Positions 34,318 to 46,188 of a stretch of 64,000 bases of DNA are shown one piece after another (position 1 is the stretch's first letter; every line of letters begins with the position of its first letter). Position numbers and translations under genes: made by a program. The stretch lies in contig CM035304.1 in the NCBI GenBank assembly GCA_002900995.3, positions 1 to 64,000 on the forward strand, given 5' to 3'. Source of the DNA: Ganoderma boninense. Lineage: Eukaryota; Basidiomycota; Agaricomycetes; Polyporales; Polyporaceae. The notes below the pieces were generated by a model. That model was not told the DNA's origin, did not search any database, and saw only the letters and a list, made by a program, of their open reading frames with translations.

Positions 34318-34880
34318 TCACAGCATCAACCCAGCGACGACGAGCCCGCCAACGAGTGCGACCGCGCCCTCGAGACCGCCCACGAGCGCCGCGGCGCCGT
34401 TGCCCGTCGCGCTCGCAGACGCGCTCGAGCTCGTCGATGACGAGGTGCTGTTCCCAGACGCGGTGCTGGTGGACGATGTGGAGTGGCTCGACCCGGACGC
34501 GGAGCCCGTGCCAGCGGGGGAGGTGGCCGTCGTGCTCGCTCTCTCGGTCGACGTGGCGGAGCTGGAGGTCCTGGTCCTGTCCGTCGTGGTTGAAGACGTC
34601 GAGATAGACGCGGACGAGGACCTAGAGGTGGACGCGCTCTCAGAGGTAGTGGAGGAGCTAGTCACGGAGACGTCTGAGATGAAAGAAGGTCGTGGTGCGG
34701 GTCAGCCAAGGGGAGGGACGGATGCACACGGCGAGGAACCTGGAAGGGGAACTTGTAGGGGGACACTGACGAGGGGAGAAAGCGCGACGTACCCGAGGTC
34801 GTGCTGATGGGACCCTGAGCGAGGACGGCGTTGCTGGAGAGCAGGAGAGCGAGGCTGAGGAGGATGGCCCGTGGGTGCAT
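34318..34880 (-). CDS. Small Ser/Thr-rich GPI-anchored type surface protein
   Basis: This is a two-exon gene of 147 residues. Exon 1 (34880-34793) encodes a signal peptide, MHPRAILLSLALLLSSNAVL with cleavage likely after AQ. A GTACGT...CTCAG intron follows, and exon 2 (34673-34318) encodes an almost pure Ser/Thr/Ala segment (for example TSSSTTSESASTSRSSSAS). The C-terminus is a small-residue stretch and a hydrophobic tail (GGLEGAVALVGGLVVAGLML) of the kind removed when a GPI anchor is added. Heavy O-mannosylation and a place in the cell wall are expected. No catalytic domain is present. Such proteins are common in fungal accessory regions, and the specific role is unknown. Confidence 0.75.
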
Positions 34881-35679
34881 GCCGAAATCAATGGAAGTTT
34901 TGTGGACAGAGACAAAGAAGGCGAGGCAGAGTGTGGAAGGAGAGGTGCAGGCACAGACGGGAGAAGCAACGTTCGGGTGACCTGGCTGTCCGCCGTCGAG
35001 GCCATGGGGTATTTATAGGTTTAGGTCCCGCACTCCAATCCCAGTGGGGCATGGGGCACGCGCAAGATGGCGCAACCCTACGCTCAGCGTCGACGCGAGG
35101 TCCAGTAAGGATCGAGAACTGCCAAGATGGACATCAGTCGCTCTACGTCAGAGGTGCATCAGGGCTTCCCTGTGTCAATGCGTCAACCGGTAGCGCGCCA
35201 GAGGTGTGGAGGACTCGACGTATCACCGAAGTCCGGATTTACATTTCTAGACCTCTGCTGAATACATGAGCACAGGATAGACTACGCCTACGTCCAGGAA
35301 TTGTACTTACACAGCACTCGTGGCGAAACGACGCCGGCGTCCCTATGGCACTCACGTGTCAGATCCTCGATGGAACCCAAGTGAGCGCGGGCATGATTGG
35401 GCTGGTGCGCATGCCTGATCGAGGGAGTAGGCGTTACTGACTGACCACGGGGTGCACCGGTGGTTGACGTGCGCAGCCGACGCTGATAGAATGTAACTCA
35501 AAGATTGAACCTTGCATAGACACATGCCTAGGCCTTCTAGACACCGGTGCGTACTAAACGAGGGAATGGACATCCGTGTGGGGGAGTAAGTCGGGATGTA
35601 CGAACCGCCTGGAGGTAAATATAACAAGTCAGCCGGTGGCTGAAACCGCATATAACGAGTGCCTTACCGATCTCACCCC
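34881..35679. other. Intergenic, no gene
   Basis: This is the promoter side of the GPI-type protein; no reading frame with recognisable content is present. Confidence 0.45.
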
Positions 35680-36394
35680 TCACCCTGCGGCCCTCACAAT
35701 AATATATGCACGCGCACCAAGACAATCGAAGCGACTACAACCACCCAAATGCCTCGTCCACCCATCTCTGTCGAGGATGCCCCACTTTTGCAGCGTAGCG
35801 GAGGCTACGGACGACGTCGTAACGCCGGTGGGATGATTTCCGCGCGAACTGGATATGTTTGGCGGCTCGCTTGTCGGGTCTGTCGAGGGAGGGGATATTG
35901 GCAGGATAGTCCCAGAGATCGTGAATGATGTGGTGGTCATTGGTGCGGATGTGGCTGAAGAGGTAGCGGATGAGGAACTTCTCTCGGTGGTGGCTGTAAA
36001 CAGGTGGGTTAGAATGGTGCCGTTATAACAGATATGACAGTGAGGACGCCCGCGGGAGCGTGTGCCTGGACGCATACAGCAGTGAGAATAACAAGACTCC
36101 TCACCAGACCTAAGGATATGGTCGGTAGCTCTATCCCCAGTCACTCGCCAGAAGCTGTGGCACAATGGGAGATGGAAGTGACTCCCCGCACTCGAGCGAG
36201 GTCGCAATCAAGATAGATGGTCCCACGGCATATAGCCACAGAAAAGGGACATCTGGACGCATATATCCAGAATGGGACAAATAGAAGGGGTGGAGGTAGA
36301 CGAGAAGAAACGTACTCGCTGCTGTTGACCCTGTACTATCCTGGGCGTGGATTGCACCTGCCAAGACGAGCAGCACAAAGGACATGACTGGCAT
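35680..36394 (-). CDS. Small secreted Ser/Thr-rich protein
   Basis: Exon 1 (36394 or 36385 to 36316) encodes a signal peptide (MSFVLLVLAGAIHAQ) followed by DSTGSTAA and a GTACGT donor. Exon 2 (35993-35680) starts TTERSSSSATSSATSAPMTT and continues through a Pro/Ser/Thr segment (ISPPSTDPTSEPP) to a stop at 35680. The phases of donor and acceptor agree. The intron of 322 bp is long for this genome, and a further small exon may hide in it. Exon 2 ends without the hydrophobic tail seen in the neighbouring GPI-type protein, so it is more likely secreted. A TATA-like TTATATCAC lies about 35 bp before the start. A copy of the promoter without the gene is found at 46.19-46.55 kb. Confidence 0.55.
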
Positions 36395-37927
36395 TCGACA
36401 GTGCATTGCCGATTACAGACGGTGAGTGATATAAAGCGAGATGCGACAAGGGAGAAAAAGCAGAACGCAGAGTTATCGAGCCATTGCGAGTTGCCCAGGG
36501 TAGATATATGCGCACCAGAAAGCCGAGAAGGGCGAGCTGGGGGATGAAACGACTACAGCCGACGCTGGCATGGCGCTGGATTACAGAGTAGTACACCGCA
36601 TATAGGCAAGGAATAGGAGTTTGGGCGTATCGTATGTCGGCGAGGCGGGACTGATTTGTCGTCGGCCAGCCACAGAGCGTCGCGTCGAGCGTTGGCGCGA
36701 AGTCTATTCCAGCGCGGTATAGCCTGCTTCACCATAGGGGTGTCCCGCTAAGGAACCGCTTCAAACCTAATGACAGGAAGACTTGTAAGGGCTCAGATGG
36801 ATCCCCAGACGAACAAGCCTGGAGTGAACAAAGGCAAGCATCAGAGGAAGGTGTCGAATTGTGCCCCTGTAAAAAACCCATGCCCCCGGGTTGTCCAATT
36901 TGGCGAGACAGCCGAGTGGGTGACCACAAGCCAGAGAGCGACAAGCAGCGAAGGAGCGCATATACAGAGGCTGGGAGCAAGTTTAGAGAAGCTGAGGAGT
37001 GGCACCTCGCAGTCGATGACAGTCGTCTCGAGAGGAGCTGTTTAAGTATTATCTATTCCTATGAGGTGCGCATACAGCGACCTCTCCGCCGCCAGTGCCC
37101 CCATTCCAGCTGACCACTCGCACCGAAAGTCAGCCGATCGATTCAGGAACTGTTGACCGACCCATGGAGGATGAGATACGTGAACTTTGACATACGAGGG
37201 TGAGTTACGAATTTTGCTCTTATATGCGGTACATGTGGGAGTCAAACCATGGACCAGTAGTGGCGGCAACACGTGAAATGGCTGTGTATATTCCGGCCTG
37301 TCGTTTGCAAGTCGAATGATTGGCTGCTTCGTAATATCGACCATCGGTACCGGTCGAAGGACGCTGAACACGTCCTCCCACAGATGAATCACCCAACTTA
37401 CAACTCGAGAACTTCGGGGTCTCGTCGGTATGGCTTCAATCTCGCCCTTCAGGTCCGTCCAAACGCCGAGCATCCTTACATTGAAACGTCTATTGGCTCC
37501 GGCGGCGTCCGAGACCAGGGAAACACGGATCCCGCGTGCGAGCGGCCCCCTGCTCCATCATGACCGTATACCAAACCCACTTGCCTCGAGCCAAAATCCC
37601 CGGAACCCATGACGTTGGCCGCCGTCGGAGGCAGTAAGTCCATCTCATCATTGTATGGCTTTTGCTGGTCTCTACATGTCTCCGCCAGCTTCCTGACGCC
37701 CGCCGTATCTGCAATCTTCAAAAGGAAGCGCAAAGTCGAATGGACATACTACACGCATGTCAGGTGTCCATGCTATCTTTCGAGCGCACCGCGCCCAGGC
37801 TATGGGACGATGTCCGAAAGAAACGGGCACGGTACCATGCCAATGGCCATATAACCCCTCCCGGAACCTGTCATGACATGCGGTATTGACCCCATTCTCC
37901 AGACTCAAGCTCCAGTTGCATCCCTCC
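36395..37927. other. Intergenic; promoter region shared by divergent genes
   Basis: The left 350 bp (to about 36740) is the promoter region repeated at 46.19-46.55 kb. The rest up to O-methyltransferase B shows no gene. A frame at 37042-37473 on the minus strand is open but unrecognised. Confidence 0.45.
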
Positions 37928-40102
37928 ATGACCTTCGAAGTACTACGCGCGCTGCACGCCGTCATCGGCGAGGCCATCAATGAGATCGAGCAAGTCTACA
38001 AGGCGCACTCCCAGGAGGGCGGCGCTGCACTCCAATTTCCCTCGCTCGATACGCCGTACTACAGCACGCTCAAGCACAGCACCGAGGTCGAAAAAGCCGA
38101 GGAGCTCAGAGCGGACCCCACGGTATTCGGCGCCGCCAACCGGATCGTCGCCGCTTGCGGCCAGCTGACGGCGACCGTGCACAAGCCGTTCTTCCAACTC
38201 GTAGAGTGCGGGCAAGGGGTGAGCGCGGTGCATCTACCCGTCTGTCGACACTTTGGCTGACACGAAATGGCGCAGGGAAACTTCATCGCGGCGCTCAAAT
38301 TTCTCGAGAGCACGCATATAGTCGAGATATTGCGCGAGGCTGGCTCTGAGGGCCTCGGCATCAGAGAGATCGAGGCGAAGGTCACGGAGCTGCGTCGTGC
38401 GGCGGACCCAGACGTGTCGAGCATCGAACCCTCCAACGTTGGTGTGTACTTTTCTGTCCGTGTGTCGACATGAGGTTAATCGACTGATATCCTTCCCACA
38501 GGTCACATACTCCGGCTGCTCGCGACGTACCATTGGATTCGCGAGGTCAAACCGGACGTCTTCACGAACAACCGCCTCTCATCCTTCATCGACTCCGGAA
38601 AGTCTACCGAACAACTGAAGACTTCGTAAGCCCTGCACACTACAATATGGTTTTACGGGCTGTCTGATTCCTCTTTTCTTATCCTTGCAGGCCAACTACA
38701 AAGTACGACGGGACAGACGGCATTGCAGCTTACACCGGCACAATGTAATTTTCGCCTCCTCCCTATTTGCCTCGTTCAGTTCTCACTCACCTGCGTGTCC
38801 CGTTATAATACAGCGTAGACGAGGCGACGATGATGCACAGCGCGCTCGCAGACTGGCTCCTCACTGGGGGCGATGCGCCGGACGGCTCGCACAATGGCTA
38901 CCCCACAGCGTTCAACCTCGCATTCAAGACGCAGGGTAAATTCTACGAATGGCTCGAGACCCCGGGTAACGAGAAGCGCCTGGCGCGGTTCGGCCATGCG
39001 ATGAACGGGACGCGGGACTGGGAGGTCACGGAGAACATCATCCACGGTGCGTGCCTCCATTGCAGCGCCCGCCGTCGTCTTCGACATCTTCTTCGCGCTC
39101 TGCGGCGCCGACGCAGTTCCTCTATTTCTAGCGCGGAGGCAGGGCAACAACTTTAGACGCCAGCAAGAAAAGTTGATAGAGGCGTGGTTGATACAAATGC
39201 AGGTTTCCCCTGGGACGAGCTTCCTCAGGACGCGGTCGTGGCCGATGTCGGGGGCGGTATCGGCTCCGTGTCCGTGCTTCTCGCGAACGCGTACCCGCAT
39301 CTACGCTTTGCGGTCAAGGATCGGGCTTCGGTTGTCGCGATCGCTCAGCAGGTGTGTTCCAATTCTCCCCTTCCAGGTATCATTCTGATGTGGGCCATAC
39401 CCTCTCGCCGGCGCCGGTATACTTTCGTTGTATATGCCCTGGAATCGCCTCGACGTCGTTGCACCGCGCATATCGGGACAGTCCTGGGGCGAGAGGAACG
39501 CAGAGCTGTTCTCGTCCGGACGTGTGTCCTTCCATACGCAGGACTTCTTGGAACCCCAAACACCGATCGACGTGCCAACGTCGGCACAGTGGCGCAGCCG
39601 GATGTTTCCTCCTCCGCGCCGTCGTGCACAACTGGCCAGACGAAGATGCTATACAGTGCGTCCCCGTACTTCCTCCCTCCCGCCATGCATTTAACACAGA
39701 CTGTTTTGTTTCGCCCAACAGGATCTTGAAACATGTCCGCGCCGCCGCCGGCCCACATACAAAGCTCCTCATTGTGGACAACCTCCTCCCGTACGCGTGC
39801 AGAGATCAAGACAGCGACGGCGCCGACACCGGCTCCCTCGTCCCAGAAGGCTCTCCGCTCCTTCCGAATCTAGGCCGCGCAAGTTTGAATGGCTATATCC
39901 TCGACATAACGGTGAGCCCTCTTAGCCTTGCGACAGAGGACGCGAAAGTTGACCTACATGACAGATGATGGCGTGCTTCAAGGCGAAGGAACGCACCTAC
40001 CGCGAGATGGACGCACTCACGCGAAGCGCAGGCTGGAAGATCTCGCGCGTCAAGCGTGCCGTGGGCTCACTCTGGGCATACATCACCGCAGTCCCCGTGT
40101 AG
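37928..40102 (+). CDS. Family-2 O-methyltransferase B, with two apparent frameshifts
   Basis: A SAM-dependent O-methyltransferase related to copy A. From ATG 37928 it reads MTFEVLRALHAVIGEAINEI. The winged-helix part gives HILRLLATYHWIREVKPDVF, the SAM motif is VVADVGGGIGSVSVLLANAY and the catalytic part is LLRAVVHNWPDEDA. The tail reads TKLLIVDNLLPYACRD, and the last exon ends AVGSLWAYITAVPV, stop 40100-40102. Between GRVSFHTQDFLEPQTPID (about 39515-39570) and LLRAVVHNW the reading has to change frame twice by one base, near 39570 and near 39607. No intron of usable length explains this. It is either a recent pseudogene or a pair of sequencing errors. It stands tail-to-tail with PPxY protein A, 78 bp apart. 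Confidence 0.75.
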
Positions 40103-40179
40103 AGAAGACGAAGGTACGATGAAGAACCTATACTGTATACATATCTTCTGGACAGATCAAGGAACGAGCCTTCTCATGG

Positions 40180-41585
40180 TCAGAGCACCGGAGGGTTGTA
40201 CGAAACGACGAGCCGCCATCTCTCCCCCGTCGACGCCTTCAGGTCCTTCGACAGCGCGATCCTACCCCGTTTCTCCTTCCTCCTTCTCGTGGGCAGTCGT
40301 CCCACCTGCCTGCCCATCGAGTCCACTTGGGCCATCCCGGAATCTCGCGCGAGCTGTTCTCGTCGTCGGACGTGTCCTCGTACGCCTTGACGTGTTTCCC
40401 TGCCGCGTTTTCCTCCATGCGCGGCGCCATGTCTGGAGGTGCGGTGTTCGCTGGGCCGCTGTACGTGATCATCCCCTGGGCGAGCACGACGTCCATGCAG
40501 CGCGGGTGGAAGAATTTCTGTTCATCGTAGGGGTAAGCCACCCTCGCGACGTGGACGCAGCAGCCTAGACGCACCCTATTCCACTCGTCGATGACGTCCG
40601 CGACGGGGCTCTTCCGCTTGCTCTTCATGTGCGCGCGCAGAGCGTGGCCAGCAATAAGACCTCCGATGATCCCAACGCGGACCGCGATGGGCGCCGCCCC
40701 CGCGATCACGCTGTTGACGGGCGAAAGGCCCCCCGCGCCCCGGACATCGTCCAAGAAGCTCGCCCAGTCCTCCTCGTTCACGTCATGCGTGACGAACGGG
40801 TGGGGCGCGGGTGCGCACGCGCACGTCGGCGGGTCCTTGGGGAACCCGTCTACTTCGAGGTCGTCCGAGTGGGCGTGCAGCGTCGCGGGCGGGAACGATC
40901 CGTATGGGAGGTCGTTTGCTGGCGCGCGAGCGAACGACTCTGCGCGCGTCGATGTGGAGGGCGTCCCTGAACTGTCTGCACGGGCGTCGCCGTCGGAGGG
41001 CGACGCTGGTTGCGAGGGGTTGCTCGTGTACGAGGACGAGGTGTGGGTGGTAGATGTCGAACACGAGCGCGCGACGCTCGCACCGTTGGCCCCGGCACAT
41101 GATGATGACGCCATGGGGGACGAGGCGGATCCAGAGTCCACGCGCGACTTCCCGCTCGATGTCGATGGAGCGTAGTAGCTCGCGACGGACGGCTGTCGTC
41201 CAAGGCTGCTCGTCTCTGCGAAGGAGAGTGTCTGAGCGGATACGCCGTAGCCTGTTACCCCAGGGTTCGCATAGGGTGACAACGTGAGTGTAGTTTGAGG
41301 CGCATATTTGTCAGGGCCCGCGGAGGTCCCATTTTTAGAGCTTGACCTTGGGGGTGCAAAGCCCTCGAAGCCCGCGGAGCCTCCGGGGGATGTTGACCGC
41401 GACATGGACGCGCTGGACGACGCGCCGAAAGTGCTAACCGCCTCTTCGTATGTTGGAGGCGGAGGCTCGTTTGATGGTCCAGCACCTACGTTTTCGTATC
41501 CTGCAGTCGCATCTGGATTGGAGATGAGCGGGAACCCATTCTGGCTGCGCTTCGATTCGCGCGACGTGCTGCTCTCCACAATCAT
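40180..41585 (-). CDS. PPxY-motif protein A (unknown function)
   Basis: Start ATG 41585 (MIVESSTSRESKRSQNGFPL) is chosen because the copy at 47222 begins at the same place. The N-terminus carries a Pro-rich motif EPPPPTYEEAV, a PPxY ligand of WW domains such as those of Rsp5/NEDD4 ligases or their arrestin adaptors. A Ser/Thr/Ala-rich linker and a conserved segment (ARAPANDLPYGSFPPATLHA) follow. Next come Cys-containing PPTCACAPAPHPFVTHDVN and EEDWASFLDDVRG, then a small-residue hydrophobic stretch (AGAAPIAVRVGIIGGLIAGH), possibly a membrane segment, ending in a basic KSKRKS. After a 57-bp intron it reads KFFHPRCMDVVLAQG. Compared with the copies at 48.3-48.8 and 52.9-53.2 kb, a frameshift near 40350 changes the tail. 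The original frame would end VVSYNPPVL at 40180, while the shifted frame stops at 40239. Confidence 0.6.
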
Positions 41586-42683
41586 ACTGAATGTAGAGGT
41601 CTTGATCCGTGGACTTGTGAGGTTTGCTAGATAAAACCCGAGGTTAAGTGGAGGACTCATGCGCAGGAAAGCTTTAACGAAAGTAATTACGAAGCACACA
41701 GACTCGTGGATGATGCAGGTGAAGTGGAAAGTCGAGCGCCGGTTCGAAAGGATGCCGAAGTCTTTCGAAATTCGACATACTGTACTTGCGTTTATATAGC
41801 GCCCTCCGGGCATCGAACGGGGATCGCTCCAACGCAATCACACATACCCGTGTACCTGATATCAATCATCTCCACCATATCGACGGGCGTAAGTACACGG
41901 CGCTGGAGTGATTGCACTGCAACGGACGCACTAAAACCAGCCGGTGACACAAAGCACCCGCTGGGCAGGCGCGCTCCGTCAATTTCGGAATGCATGCATG
42001 GCGAAGATCCTCATGCTAACATGCGTTCTGCGAGTTGGATTTCAATGATAAGCATGTAGATGTTGAAGCGGGTGGGGCGGTGGCCATTGGGCGACATAGC
42101 TGATCCTCGCTCGACGACTTTTCCAGCCTGAGACTGACTTCGGCGGTCACGAACAAGTGACGTCGGGAGATACCAGGCAACTTGAAGAGCATTTCGACCT
42201 GTCGGCAAACTTGGCCGCCTCGCAGCTAGGGTGCTACAACGGCGGCTCGGACGCCCACAAAATATCGACCCGTAGATAAGCAGCCAGCTTGAGAGCCACT
42301 GTCAGGCGGCGGCCTCACAAGGATGTATACGCATCCGGGTGTCCTAGCGGCCTAGCGACAACTTGAATACCAAAGCTGAATTCACAGGTTACCGTCTGAA
42401 TTACGTTGAACAAGAAAGGGGCGGCGTATTTACCGCTCCAATCTTGGAGAAGCGTGAAGGCCGAACAGACGACAGCACAGTCGAACGACAGATACGTAGT
42501 CAACGGAACACAATCTTCAGATCACAAACATCCCGCCTACAGAAAACACACATCTATTCAACTCCAACTCCGCCATCTATCCCAACGCCCTCCTCCCGAG
42601 TCACTCGTCTAACTATTGCGCCAGTACCGGTATGCCTTATGCGCCTCCGCGTAAGTCGAAGGCTCCCGAACGCCCTCCTAGGC
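41586..42683. other. Intergenic, partly duplicated at 46.1-47.2 kb
   Basis: The bases around 41790-41900 (minus strand VEMIDIRYTGM...RCPEGA) and 42470-42640 recur in inverted form upstream of PPxY copy B and downstream of CFEM copy B. They are flanking parts of the inverted duplication, not genes. Confidence 0.5.
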
Positions 42684-43082
42684 TCAAGCTGTCCAAAACA
42701 AATCCGTCAGCGCTCTAGCCTTGCATGGCAGGCATAGCAGGAGATGGCACGCACAGGAGGTGCAGAACTCGGCGTCGAAGCTCCTGGCCTGCGTCAGGTC
42801 CGACGCGGTGCAGTTGGCGTCGAGGCACGCGAGCAAGTCCGCCTGGAACGCGCTGCTCGCGCACATGCAGGTCACGTTCGTCCTGTGCGGTCCGCAGTCA
42901 GCCGAGGAGGGAGAGGGCGGGGCGAGGGTGAGACTTTGGGGAGGGCGGGCTTACGTGCTGCAGTCGGCCAAGGGTCCGGAGGTGTCAATGCACCCCTGGA
43001 GGCACGTAGAGACGTTGACAGTCTGCGCGTGGGTCGCGCCGACGAGGGCGGCGAGGGCGATGGAGAGGAGCACGAACTGCAT
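42684..43082 (-). CDS. CFEM-domain secreted protein A
   Basis: This two-exon gene encodes about 108 residues. The signal peptide is MQFVLLSIALAALVGATHAQ. Mature cysteines follow the eight-Cys CFEM order: STCLQGC, ADC, TNVTCMC, LACLDANC and AEFC. The Asp before the third Cys (LADC), which binds haem in studied CFEM proteins, is present. The intron splits after ADCS with a GTAAGC donor, and exon 2 starts TNVTCMCASSAFQADLLACL. The tail after the domain (CACHLLLCLPC...) is Cys-rich and unlike copy B. CFEM proteins act as haem/iron carriers or as secreted effectors; which applies here is unknown. TATA-type TTTTATA lies about 95 bp upstream (43174-43182). Confidence 0.8.
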
Positions 43083-43173
43083 TGGTTGGTTGGTTGGTTG
43101 TTGCGGTTAAGCAAAGAGGCTGCGAAGAGCTGAGAGGGGTGGGGATGGATGCTGCCTGCCCCAGCTGGACGCT

Positions 43174-43182
43174 GGTTTTATA
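43174..43182 (-). promoter_or_regulatory. TATA box of CFEM gene A
   Basis: The minus strand reads TATAAAACC, 92-100 bp upstream of the start codon. The same box at the same distance precedes copy B. Confidence 0.55.
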
Positions 43183-45370
43183 CGACTCTAGCGGACGCCA
43201 GGTGCCGACAGTGCATCGACGCTGGGTGCCTGCATCCGACCGTCGGGGAGCACACGACGTGTGCTCTCCATGCGCGGACTGCGGGTCGTCGCGCCGGACC
43301 ATATGGCTTACGGGTGTGCGCCCTCTCGTATTGTATGGTCGATGGCAGCGACGCGCGAGCAAGTGGCCTAGCAGATGCCGACAATGCCTCACGGCTGACT
43401 GCTCGCACGCGTGCAGCGGGCGACGTGTATCCCTACGCATACTGCGGGTCGTCGCAGCCTTACATACGGGTTGCCCGACACGCTCCATTGCACATAAAAA
43501 GTGGAGGGCGCACGAGAAAGGGGTTTGACGCATGCCGACAATGTTCAAGTAAGTATTCTGAGACGAGAGGGTCCACGGTCAGCGACGGGAGCGGACCACA
43601 GACAGAGTGTGCTGACCGTCCGACCGCGTGCTGGCGGACATACGTAGCAAGCATACTGTATGTTGTGCGCCAAGTGCTTGGAGTAAATTCTGGGTCTATC
43701 CTGAGGATAATTATATTCAGGAAATCGACAGGAAGCGAGTATATGCCCCGTTAATGCTAGCGCGCACCCTTGTGTCAAGTCGGCGAGTCCGAGCTCCCCG
43801 ATTAATTGGTGAACAATTCGTGGACGGTTCACCTCGTACTATATGCACGTATATCTGGATGGGATGCAAAGGAGTCAACGCTTCCTATGCACAGGAACGC
43901 TAGAGGCAGGCACCTACGCTTCTAAGTCACCGGCCATCCGTCCTTGTATATGGCCCAAGAACTACGCCCATATGCCATGTGCAAGCACAGTAAATTCATT
44001 CAATCCATCCACCACGCAAAGCAGCGAATGAGAACAAGACGTACATTCAAGAACCAAGGACCTTTTTAGCGCCCATGCAAGTCTACAGAAGGGGGCGCGA
44101 GAGAGGCGGCGTTAGAAGGTCGACTCGCAAGCACCGGCTCGTCCGATGAACGGAAACATACCCCCTCCCCAACGTTTTGGCTTGCATAGATTATATTCAA
44201 CGCACGGACGGATCTACTCGTCGCTTCTGTGCTATTGTACGGTCGAGGTGCGACGAGAGCACGCCGACCAAAGCCCCGGAGCAACACTACGTGGCCGCAG
44301 CGGCGGCTTATTAGAGCCAGGAATAGATGGCGCGACGACCTGAGCATGCGCAAGGACCGATACACGGATATGGATGGGATCATGAAGGACGGCTGCGAGA
44401 GGAGGATATCCGGCGGCGTACCACCGGGACAGCCGCAGGGGAGCTTTGCGATTCAATGAGCCTGAGCCCCGAAAGGGCTCGGGAACATGTCCTGTATGGC
44501 CGTCAGTGAGCAGCATATCTCCAAATAAGACCATTGTACACCCATTTTCCATGTCAAGAACTCATCTGGGGTGTTATTTCTTGTCCATGGACTGCGGCGT
44601 ACTAAACCGTACGGAACCTGGACCGTGCCAGATATGCGGCGTTCGAGGTTCAAGCCGGCCGAATTGGTCACTGGGTATGCGATATCGTAGTCCGATGCAG
44701 TTTTACCCTTTGTCTGTGATCGTTTTGTGACGCTGTCGGATGCAGAGGGGGGAAAGGGCGGAGGATTCAACGGAGAAAAGGACGACGTGCACCTCAGGCT
44801 CGACAAGATTAAGTACGTGCGTCCAGTCTGGCGCTTAGTGCCGGACATTCCCGGCATTCGACCTCCAGCGTACGTCCTCTCTTAGAGTCTCTACCGCGAC
44901 ACTGGAGCAAGCCTCCCCTGGATGAGGCCGGCATGAGCTGGACTAAACTCCCTTGATAGGCCCTATGATACAACTTGGTCCGCCAGCACGGTCAGCCATT
45001 CCTGAAGCGGTGACTCGGACCACCCGCCCTTTCGTTCCAGAATACTACTTGAACATTGTCGCCCAGAGTAAAGCCCTTGCTCGCGCGCCCTCCCAGTATC
45101 TATGTCGGATGGAGCTCACTACGCACCCGTATGTAATGGCGCAACGATCTGCGGTGCGTGTAGGGATACATGTCGCCCGCTCCTCGCACCTCTCTAATGC
45201 AGGTGCCCAGCGTAGACGAACTATCGGCATGAGTCACACCACCTCCTCGCCCGTCGTTCGTCTCTTCCATACGCATCCTATGGCATGCACATATAAGCCA
45301 AATGGTCTGGCGCGACGACCTGCGGTCCGCTCGTTGATCCGTCGCCGGTGTCTAGTGTCCGTTAGAGTCG
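43183..45370. other. Centre of the inverted duplication; no recognised gene
   Basis: 43183-43460 and 45100-45370 are still arms of the inverted repeat (for example GGGCGACGTGTATCCCTACGC against its complement near 45170). The single-copy core of about 1.6 kb (43.46-45.10 kb) holds no gene I recognise. Plus strand 44755-44880 reads well (DDVHLRLDKIKYVRPVWRLV, then PDIPGIRPPAYV) and might be a relic exon. Confidence 0.5.
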
Positions 45371-45379
45371 TATAAAACC
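45371..45379 (+). promoter_or_regulatory. TATA box of CFEM gene B
   Basis: TATAAAACC lies 88-96 bp upstream of the ATG at 45467 and is conserved with copy A. Confidence 0.55.
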
Positions 45380-45466
45380 AGCCTTCAGCCAGCTGCAGCA
45401 TCCATCCTCACCCATCACAACTCTTCGCAGCCTCTTCGCATTACCGCGACAACAGACTAACCAACA

Positions 45467-45851
45467 ATGCAGTTCGTGCTCCTCTCCATCGCCCTCGCCG
45501 CCCTCGTCGGCGCCACCCACGCCCAGACTGTCAATGTCTCCGCCTGCCTCCAGGGGTGCATCACCACCTCCGAGTCCCTGACCGATTGCACCGCGTAAGT
45601 ACGCCCTCCTCTAAGCCGTCGGCGCTCTCCCCGCTCCTCGCTTACCGTCATCGACTGACTGCGGGCTGTACAGGACGAACGTGACGTGCATGTGCGCGAG
45701 CAGCGCGTTCCAGGCGGACGTGCTCGCGTGCCTCAACGCCAATTGCACCGCAACGGACCTGGCGCAGGCCAAGAGCCTCGACGCGGAGTTCTGTGGCTCT
45801 TGTGCGTGCCGTCTCCTTGGTGTTGTCAAAGCTGTGTCCTTGCCACTCTGA
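45467..45851 (+). CDS. CFEM-domain secreted protein B
   Basis: This is an inverted duplicate of the gene at 42684-43082. Exon 1 (45467-45594) encodes the same signal peptide and VSACLQGCITTSESLTDC. A GTAAGT...ACAG intron ends near 45674, and exon 2 reads TNVTCMCASSAFQADVLACL, NANCTATDL and LDAEFCGS before a different short tail (CACRLLGVVKAVSLPL, stop 45849-45851). All eight CFEM cysteines and the Asp before the third are kept. Differences from copy A are mostly conservative within the domain, so both copies appear to be under constraint, while the tails have drifted. Neither shows a convincing GPI signal. Confidence 0.8.
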
Positions 45852-46188
45852 TTCTGCCGTGCATGGCGAGGGCGCTGACGGACGCATGTAATTTTGGATA
45901 GCTTGAGCCTAGGGGCGTTCAGGAGCGCCCGGCTTACGCGGAGGCGCATAAGGCATACCGGTACTGGTGCAATACTTAGATGAGGGAGGAGAGCGGTGCG
46001 AGCGATGGTGTAGTTGGAGGAGCTGAATAGACGTGTGCTTTCTGTAGGAGGTGTAGCGGGGTTTCGTGAAGATTGTGTTCGGTTGACTGCTACGCGGCGT
46101 CGGTCGTTCGACTGCGCTCTCATCTATTCGACTTCGGCCTCCACGATGTTTCAAGGAGCACAATTCATGACTCTAGGTTCGCACCGGT

